The notes under the pieces are model-generated. The model did not search any database. It was not told where the DNA came from and saw only the letters and a program-made list of their open reading frames with translations. The position numbers were made by a program, and so were the translations under genes. This document shows positions 56,283 through 64,000 of a stretch of DNA of 64,000 nucleotides, piece after piece. Origin of the DNA: Diplolepis rosae (taxonomy: Eukaryota; Arthropoda; Insecta; Hymenoptera; Diplolepididae); assembly GCA_030998225.1 (NCBI GenBank), contig JAPYXD010000742.1, positions 1,798,001 through 1,862,000 of the forward strand, read 5' to 3'. How positions within the stretch are numbered: position 1 is the stretch's first letter; every line of letters starts with the position of its first letter.

Positions 56283-57119
56283 GTAAGTAAGCTGCTGGAG
56301 TATTACGCTTCACTTTCTACAAAATATTGTACAAAATAATGGAAACCAAATTCAATACTGAATAAATAACTCAACTAATCAAAATTCAAATGAATTAGTT
56401 TGATTCTACTATCAGAACAGCGTATCAGTATGGCTTACAATGTTCAGTCTTATAGAACAATTATATTTTGGTTTGGGACACAATAATCGATCAAAAAGTG
56501 GGTCGTTAGTATATAAATTAAAAAAGGAAATCCCCCCATTTATCATCAAGAACACCACGGTACTGTTTGAATGAGTCGATATAATTCAAAAACTTAGGAA
56601 GTCAAAGATCTCTAAAGTTACTCTTTTCAACCTTATAGCATTATATGTATATATTACAAACTGTTACTACAATAATTTGTACTGCATATGACGGTAATCA
56701 AAAAGTTACTTTTATACCAACATTCTCACTATCAAAGACATATTATATTCTACTAAGTCTCATGGTCAAATTTAACACTTGTTCATTAACACGGCAAGAT
56801 GATCCAAAAATAAAATTGAAATTCACTTTTAAGCTGTGACTTTAAGTCTTCTAAAAATAGTGAACGTAGCATATTGAATCTAAACGTTAGCAGTATCACA
56901 AATACAGATCTCATAGCTGCTAGATATGTTTACAATTTTGAAGTATCGGTAACCAATAGGTTGCCAAAAACATCTATTTTACTGAAACCGATCAAATTGA
57001 TAGAACAGAATCAAGAAAATGTATATATTTATCAGCACGCTCGAATCACATGCGTATGCGCGTATCAATCACGGAAAGTAGTTTTATTTTTATATGCGTA
57101 GATGGTTAAATTTAGATGT
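56283..57119. other. Intron sequence, no gene seen
   Basis: AT-rich, short ORFs without recognised content. Confidence 0.35.
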
Positions 57120-57300
57120 AAAAAGGTGGGGTGTTATATTACGCAATATAAGAAAATATAAGGCTATATCTTTAGCATTGATTATTTCACACGTTTTGGA
57201 TTTGATCAATTCTCCTTGTTTTTTAACTTTAGATGTTTTGCATAAACCAATGCTAAAAAGAGCTTTATATTTCCTTATATTGTGTAATGTAGCACCTAAT
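57120..57300. repeat. Hairpin MITE-like element
   Basis: AGGTGGGGTGTTATATTACG with CAATATAAG on the left faces CTTATATTGTGTAATGTAGC with ACCT on the right, and TTTAGCATTG faces CAATGCTAAA further in. ORFs on both strands over it resemble each other because of the palindrome. Confidence 0.6.
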
Positions 57301-57689
57301 TTCAAAGCTTTTTTTCAACCCTTTCAGTCCCATGAACCCATATATGCGTTCTAAAACAAAAGTATTGGCAGAAGTGAGACTTCGAAATAAAACTCGTCTT
57401 ACTCAACGTATAAATAAATATTTTTATTCAGCCTGGTCACAATATTTAACTACTATATTCTCAGGTTTTCTTAATTATTCGCACAATAGACAACTCCTTT
57501 CTACTATTTAACTCTTTTGGACGACCACTTCGCACATTATCTCGCAAATTTTCCTTGTTTTCATACCTTTTTATAATACTTTTAGTTGTTTAACGACTTC
57601 ACCCGACAATGTCTGCTATTTCTGCAAAATATTTTTTTTTTTTTTTTTTTTTTTTTGTGAGGAGGAAAAATGGCAAAATCTTTTATAGA
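57301..57689. other. Spacer with a long poly-T run
   Basis: A run of about 25 T at 57631-57656 stands directly before the mariner 4 region. Nothing else recognised. Confidence 0.5.
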
Positions 57690-58706
57690 CGTCGTACAGG
57701 ACTCTCCTAGGACGGGTCTAGGCATACACATTAGTGATTTTGTAATGGCGTCATATTCTTTTGGTTGTGTGAAAATGTGTGATTTTGTGCCAAATAATCG
57801 TCATTTGCGGGAAGTGTTGATTTTCTTCTTTCATTCGAAGAAAACGGCGGCTGAAGCGCATCGAAAGCTCCATAAAGTTTACGGAGATGCTGCTCTAAGT
57901 GAAACAACGTGTCGTGATTGGTTCCATTGCTTCAAAGATGGTGATTTCAATGTTGACGACCGTCCGTATGAATGAAGGCCAGAAACCTTCGAAGACGCTG
58001 AATTGGAGGCACTGCTCGATGAAGATCCGTGCCAAACGCAAGAAAAACATGCTGCAGCTTTAGGAGTTACCCGTCAAGGCATTTCCAAGCGATTGCATGG
58101 GTTGGGAATGATTCAAAACAAGGAACTTGGGTTCCTTATGATTTGAAGCCAAGGGACGTTGAGCGCCGTTTTCTCACCTGTGAACAACTGCTTCAGCGGC
58201 AAAAAATGAAGGGTTTTCTTCATCGCATCGTGACAGTTCATGAAAAATTGATTCATTACAGCAACCCAAAGAGAAAAAAGTCACGTGGACTACCCAGTCA
58301 TGCTTCTACGTCGTCGGCTCGGCCGAATATTCACGCTGCGAAGGTTATGCTATGCATTTGGTGGGTCCAGGTTGTTGTTATTGATTATGAGCTGTTGAAA
58401 CCGAACGAAATCATCACTGGGGAACGGTATCAAACGCAAATGATGCGTTTGAGCCGAGTACTGCACGAAAAACGGCGACAATACGAGCAGAGGCACGAAA
58501 AAGTGATTCTACAGCATGACAACGCTCGGCCACACGTTGCCAAACCCGCTAAAACCTTCCTGGAAACGCTCAAATGGGAAGTCCTACCCCACCCGCCGTA
58601 TTCCCTGGATATTGCGCCGTCAGATTATTACTTGTTCCGGTCGATGGCACATGGTCTGGCTGACCTCCAAATAAATTCATACGAAGATTTATTTGAATCA
58701 CTTTAG
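57690..58706 (+). pseudogene. Mariner transposase pseudogene 4 (DD34D family)
   Basis: Reads MCDFVPNNRHLREVLIFFF, KKTAAEAHRKLHKVYGDAAL and RDWFHCFKDGDFNVDDRP, then a TGA (57974-57976) and RPETFEDAELEALLDEDPCQ in the same frame, then a frameshift. The third part gives DLKPRDVERRFLTCEQLL, VTVHEKLIHY, LQHDNARPHVAK and YSLDIAPSDYYLF. The first catalytic Asp (normally in GDEKW) is His, so the enzyme would be dead even without the breaks. The frame closes early at 58704. It is the closest relative of mariner 3 in the window and shows the uninterrupted hAT target site. Confidence 0.88.
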
Positions 58707-59600
58707 CAAACTTTAGAACAAGTCAGCGCTATTCTAGCCTTGAAATACAAACTGGAATCATGCAAGCAAGGGTATAATGAGACGGTTTAAAATTTTACAA
58801 TGAGATTTAGACAAATTACACAGGTCTGCAAGGTTTTGTTGTTGAAAAGCTATGGGTCGTTTCCAGAGTAATTTTTGACATAGAATCTGAATCTGGAATC
58901 AGAATCAGCCTATCAGGTCAGGATTTTGAGATATTTGAGGTTATGTACTCGAAAAATAGGGTTTTTCGCTACTTTTGAGGTTATGTATAGGGCGCAAGAA
59001 ATTTTTTTTTCTAAAATGGCATCATTTAACACTACTCTTTCCCTTTAAATTGAGCTATTAAACAGTCACTAGCGATTTTTTTTTCATAAAGATACGGCCA
59101 TATCAAGTTTTGACATTTATCCGAACAACCTTATGAGCATTCACATTGACTCTTTGGTGCATACCATTCTGCATTCGAAAATTTATCTTGAAAATTTGTG
59201 CTCGCGGGTTTTAATGGTCTGTGAATAAGAATTTACTGTCAGAAAATTGATAATTCCATTTCTAAGATTGCGGATTCAAAATGACGGATCGAAATTTACG
59301 AAATTAAACGATTTCGCTCTCTAAAAACTCTTACTCGGGGGTTTCGGAATTGCTGATTACGAAAATGGGGTTGCAAGATTGACATTTTCATTAACAAGAT
59401 GGCCAGCCGTTTTAAAATGGTGAACTGAAATTCGTATTCTACGCCAAAAATTACCCTGGAAATGATCTTTCGTTTCCCAACAACAAATACAAACCCATTA
59501 TTTGCTGACCTGTGTTATCAATGATAACAATCACAGCATAAAATCCAATTGAAAGGAGATTAAAAATATAATTAGAAGAGCAAAAAGCTGTTATCCAATA
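58707..59600. other. No gene seen
   Basis: Intron or downstream sequence without recognised features. A TTTGAGGTTATGTA word occurs twice near 58930 and 58975. Confidence 0.35.
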
Positions 59601-59606
59601 AGGTCC

Positions 59607-59712
59607 CTAGCGAACTGGCTGAACGATAGCTTTACGCTGTAGCGTAAAGTGTTCGTAAAACATTATCGTAAAGTTATCGTAAAGTAGCATTATAACTCTT
59701 GAATGAGGCAAA
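59607..59712. repeat. Short repeat with TCCCTAGCG start and ATCGTAAAGT words
   Basis: Begins GTCCCTAGCGAACTGG, close to the tip of the 32687-33165 foldback (CCCTAGCGGACC). Inside are three to four copies of (A/T)(T/G)CGTAAAGT. It may be one end of a related element. Confidence 0.4.
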
Positions 59713-59844
59713 ATAAATATTCAAAATGTTTTTATCCTTATTCTACGTTAAACATAACGTTAAGTGGTAATGGACATATGCAATAATTTTATTTATTAAC
59801 GCTAAAAATTTAAAAAAACATGATACCTGTCGTTTTTGTATTTT

Positions 59845-60240
59845 GTATTGGCATTGGGTCAGATCATTACCAGCAGGAATAATTTATTGAAAAAACATGT
59901 TCTAGATATATAAAACCAGAATCATGTTTAAGAAGATAAAATAGATAAAAAAAGATAAAAAAGATAAAAAAGGGGGTTAAGAAAGGCAAACGTTTCGGCC
60001 ACAAATGGGGGCCCTCTTCAGTGCCAGCTAATTTTCGGAACTTAATGACTAAGCTGTAAGCGTGCAAAAACCATTATTTATAGTAAAAACTAGATTTTTT
60101 TATTTTGTTTTTTATGTTTTTTGTTTTCTTAATTATGATATTTGATAAAAAACGTGCAAAGGGACTTATGTGTTGGGGCAAGCTCCAAGGCGTCCAGGAA
60201 CCAGGCCGCTCCAAACCACAGTCCGCAAAAAAGCAAGAAG
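59845..60240. mobile_element. Second copy of the 14544-15012 repeat
   Basis: Matches the first copy in order: GGCATTGGGT, AATTTATTG, AGGCAAACGTTTCGGCCAC, CTTCAGTGCCAGCTAATTTT, AATGACTAAGCTGTAAGCGT, GGGGCAAGCTCCAAG and CCGCTCCAAACCACAGTCC. It has an added AAAAAGATAA run near 59940-59970. The CTGAAGA / GGCC...GGCC / GAAACG layout on the minus strand is kept. Confidence 0.6.
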
Positions 60241-61004
60241 AAAGGCTCCTGTTTAGCAGATTGGCGAAGAGTGTGACCGCAAATTTGCTTCTCCTCAAAG
60301 GCACACACCAGAACCACGTATAAATAATGATTTTTTAACACTAATCTCGTGCAGAAAAACACCAGTATCCATTAGGAGGTCCACAACACTTTTGAGAAGT
60401 ATGCACTTCACAGAACACACACACGCGAATCCGGGCGGACAGAGATTTTTCTTTCCTTTTTTTTTTCCTTAATAGAGTGAATTTAAAAATCCAATTGAAC
60501 TTTAATTTTCCGATTATCTTGATTCCTCTTTTGACACAGAGGCAGCAGATAGAATTAGCTGCACGCTCTGTTCAGCGTCAAAAGGAAACTGCTTGGGAAA
60601 GAGAGCAGTACAGTTTAAAACTAGCGTAAAAAATTAATATATACAATGACCATTTGTTGTGAAGGGTCAAGCTCCAAAACGCATAAACATACCCCATACA
60701 CAGTCTATGTCCTGGCTACTCGAGACCCGAATATGCTTGAGTGTTCGAAGAAAAGAGAGAAAAAGGTCTCAGACCACATGTTTGAAGAATCCCTCAGAGG
60801 AAGCAATTTTAATTCTGGGAAAATGTTATACTTTTATATTTTATTTTATTTTTTATTTTTTAAATTGGAGGTCAAATTTCTTTATAGAAAATTAATTTTT
60901 ATTTCATTTTATGTAGTGAATTTTAATATATAAAAGAAGGGATAAGGAGGGGGGGGTGTCACACAATGAAGAAGGCTATGTTTTTTTTTTTTTAGTTTAG
61001 TATT
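60241..61004. other. No gene recognised
   Basis: Sequence between the repeat and the satellite. Includes a G run at about 60945-60957. The ORFs near 60646-60933 are not supported. Confidence 0.35.
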
Positions 61005-64000
61005 AGCATATAAGAATGTATTATTGCAACCGAAATAATACATTTTTTAAGACCGAAAATCTAACTAAATTTGTATGTAATTTAACAGTAAAATTCGCGC
61101 GTATAAATTTGCAATATTTTGTAACCAATGGTAGGCGCGAAATTCCAATTATCTTGAAAGGAATACTAAGCGGAGGTTCTCGCATATGAATTGAGCGCTT
61201 CGCGGCTTATTTTTAAGAAATCATGTTCATTGTTTATCGGTATGGCTGAATATAAGATATTTTCAGGCCGAAAAGGTAAAGGAATTTGGTATATTTTGGA
61301 TTGGTGCGACCGAATATAATACATTTTTTACCAGAAAAAATAACTGGATTTTTTATATATTATTAATGTAAAATTTCGCGTGTGTAAACTTACATGTGTG
61401 CAAAAAGTGTGTAATATGTACAATATTTTGTAAACGATGGCACGCGCTAATTTTTAATTATCTTGGAGATTGTATTAGACGGCGGTTTTCGCGTAAGAGT
61501 TGAACGCTTAGCGGCTTATTTTTTCGATCTCATATTCATAGCTTATCGATAAAGCTGAATATGAGGCATTTTCAGGCCGAAAAGGTAAATGAATTTGGTA
61601 TGAGTTTGAAATTAATAAAATTAAGTTCTCGTGCATAATTATAATGTGTGCAAGGATAAGCGTGTAACGTATTTTATGTTCTTATAACCAATTACAAGGC
61701 GCGAATATTTCGGAGATTATATTAAGCGACGGTTCTCGCGTGTGAGTTTAGCGCTTAGTGGCTTATTTTTGTGATATAATTTTCTTAGCGTATCAATGCA
61801 GCTGACTAAAAGCTATTTGCAGGCCGAAAAAAATAATTGCAATATGTGTGTATTTTTTAAAAGTAAAATTAGCGTGTAAGTAAGGTCGGCCGCGTATTTT
61901 TGAAATCTCGGAGATCTTCTTAAGCGCAAGGTTAGCAATTATGCGAAGAACGATTAGAAGAAACGTTATGTTATATTATTAACGCGCCGATAAGCTATTT
62001 TGTAATTTAGAAGACACGTATAATGTATCCAATATTCCGCATGTTATTAAAACATGTTCTCACATATGTGATGAGCGCTTAGCGGCTTCTTATTACGTAA
62101 TAGTATCTATTTTGGATTGGTGCGACCGATTATAATACATTTTTTACCAGAAAAAATAACTGGATTTTTTATATATTATTAATGTAAAATTTCGCGTGTG
62201 TAAACTTACATGTGTGCAAAAGGGTGTGTAATGTGTGGAATATTTTGTGAAACAAGGGCACGCGCTAATTTTTAATTATCTTGGAGATTGTAATAGACGG
62301 CGGTTCTCGCGTATGATTTGAACGCTTAGCGGCCTATTCTTTCCATATCATATTCATTGCTTACCGATACAGCAGAATATAAGACCTATTCCAGGCCGAG
62401 AATGTAAATGAATTTGTTATGAGTTATAAAATATTAAAATAAATTCCACGTGCATAATTATGATGTATGCAAGGATAAGCGTGTAACGTACTTTATGTTT
62501 CTATATCCAATTCCAAGGCGAGAATGTATAGGAGATTATGTTGAGCGACGGTTCTCACGTATGAGTTTAGCGCTTAGCGGCTTCTTTTTTGTGATATCAT
62601 TTTCATAGCGTATCAATGCCGCTGACTAAAAGCTATTTGCAGTCTGAAAATATAAATGCAACTTGTATGTATATTTTTAAAGTAAAATTCGCGTGTAAGT
62701 AAGATCGGCCGCGTATTTTCAAAATCTCGGAGAGTTTCTTAAGCGCAAGGTTAGCAATTATGCGAAGAACGTTTAGCAGAAAGGTTATGTTATATTATTA
62801 ACGCGTCGATAAGCTATTTTGTAATTCAGAAGACACGTATAATGTATCTATTATTCCGCATGTTATTAAAACATGTTCGCTCCTATGAGATGAGCGCTTA
62901 GCGGCTCGTTATTACTTAATAGCATCTATTTAGGATTGGTGCGACCGAATATAATCCATTTTTGACCAGAATAAATAAAATTGATTTTGCATATATTATT
63001 AATGTAAAATTTCGCGTGTGTGAACTTACATGTGTGCAAAGAAGTGTGTAATGTGTGCAATATTTTGTAAACAATGGCACGCGCTAATTTTTAATTATCT
63101 TGGAGATTGTATTAGACGGCGGTTTTCGCGTATGAGTTGAACGCTTAGCGGCTTATTTTTTCGATATCATATTCATAGCTTATCGATACAGCTGAATATA
63201 CGACATATTCCAGGCCGAGAATGTAAATGACTATATTAAGCGACGGTTTTCGCGTGTGATTTTAGCGCTGAGCGGCTTATTTTTGTGATATCATTTTCAT
63301 AGTGTATCAATGCAGCTGTATAAAAGCTATTTGCAGGCCGAAAATATAATTGCAATATGTATGTATTTTTTAAAAGTAAAATTAGCGTGTAAGTAAGTTC
63401 GGCCGCATATTTTTAAAAATTTCGGAGAGTTTCTTAAGCGAAAGTTTAGCAATTATGCGAAGAACGTTTAGCAGAAAAGTTATGTTATATTATTAACGCT
63501 TCGATAAGCTATTTTGTAATTCAGAAGACACGTATAATATATCCATTGTTCAGCATGTTATTAAAACATGTTCTCACATATGAGATTAGCGCCTGGCGGC
63601 TTCTTATTACGTAATAGTATCTATTTTGGATTGGTGGGACCGAATATAATACATTTTTTACCAGAAAAAATAACTGGATTTTTTATATATTATTAATGTA
63701 AAATTTTCGCGTGTGTAAACTTACATGTGTGCAAGGAAGTGTGTAATATGTGCAATATTTTGTAAACAATGGCACGCGCTAATTTTTAATTATCTTGAAG
63801 ATTGTATTAGACGGCGGTTCTCGCGTATGAGTTGAACGCTTAGCGGCTTATTTTTTCGATATCATATTCATAGCTTATCGATACAGCTGAATATAAGACA
63901 TATTCCAGTCCGAGAATGTAAATGAATTTGGTATGAGTTATAAAATAATAAAATAAATTTCACGTGCATAACTATAATGTATGCAAGGATAAGCGTGTAA
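61005..64000 (+). repeat. Satellite with higher-order unit of about 818 bp, runs off the edge
   Basis: The anchor GGATTGGTGCGACC (one base varies) starts at 61298, 62114, 62933 and 63628, giving spacings of 816, 819 and 695. Each long unit contains three related subunits marked by (A/G)CGCTTAGCGGCTTAT-like words. The shorter third spacing is caused by a loss of about 124 bp near 63229. Copies are alike enough to align by eye over their full length. No ORF. Confidence 0.9.

Noticed and set aside
57090..57354. Two ORFs of 71 and 86 codons on opposite strands
   Set aside because: They resemble each other because the sequence is a hairpin. No domain seen.

Overview
The window is eukaryotic, almost certainly from an insect genome with much repeated DNA. 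It is strongly AT-rich, has spliced genes with GT-AG introns, and is full of mariner, hAT, R1-like LINE, pogo-like and foldback elements. No bacterial genes, rRNA genes or CRISPR arrays are visible. The species cannot be fixed from sequence alone. All functional names rest on reading the translated sequence and on recalled family features; no search was run.

Two host genes can be supported. On the minus strand, 4086-5424 holds five exons of a gene whose protein resembles the arthropod DUF4806 family. On the plus strand, from 11630 to 56282 and continuing past the right edge, lies a homologue of CFAP44 (WDR52), a WD-repeat protein of the sperm-flagellar axoneme. Six exons join in phase: 11630-11771, 11857-12019, 12088-12227, 45325-45619, 55856-56000 and 56077-56282. 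The intron between the third and fourth is 33,097 bp and the next large one is 10,236 bp. Most of the window is therefore CFAP44 intron filled with repeats. The two genes point away from each other.

Layout: 1-4085 is AT-rich DNA with small hairpin elements. 5425-9870 holds decayed tandem repeats and a 2-kb foldback. 9870-10754 is a probable solo LTR. 12690-17416 is a long-inverted-repeat element carrying two dead mariners and a possible Penelope-like piece. 20465-31890 is a nested set: outer inverted arms, then a deleted mariner, then an 8,535-bp hAT transposon (21469-30003) with 2.44-kb terminal inverted repeats, a perfect 8-bp target duplication and a transposase broken by one in-frame stop. 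32687-33165 is a nearly perfect foldback. 34150-38825 is a tandem array of about 42 copies of a 111-bp unit that stays open as 37 codons over long runs. 43902-45192 is a 1.3-kb foldback ending 132 bp before a CFAP44 exon. The second large intron holds an R1-like LINE ORF1 remnant, mariner pieces and palindromic elements carrying a tRNA-like sequence. From about 61005 to the right edge there is a satellite with a higher-order period near 818 bp.

The CFAP44 exons are intact where they can be read. Apart from the hAT transposase, which has a single stop, every transposon protein seen here has several breaks or internal deletions.
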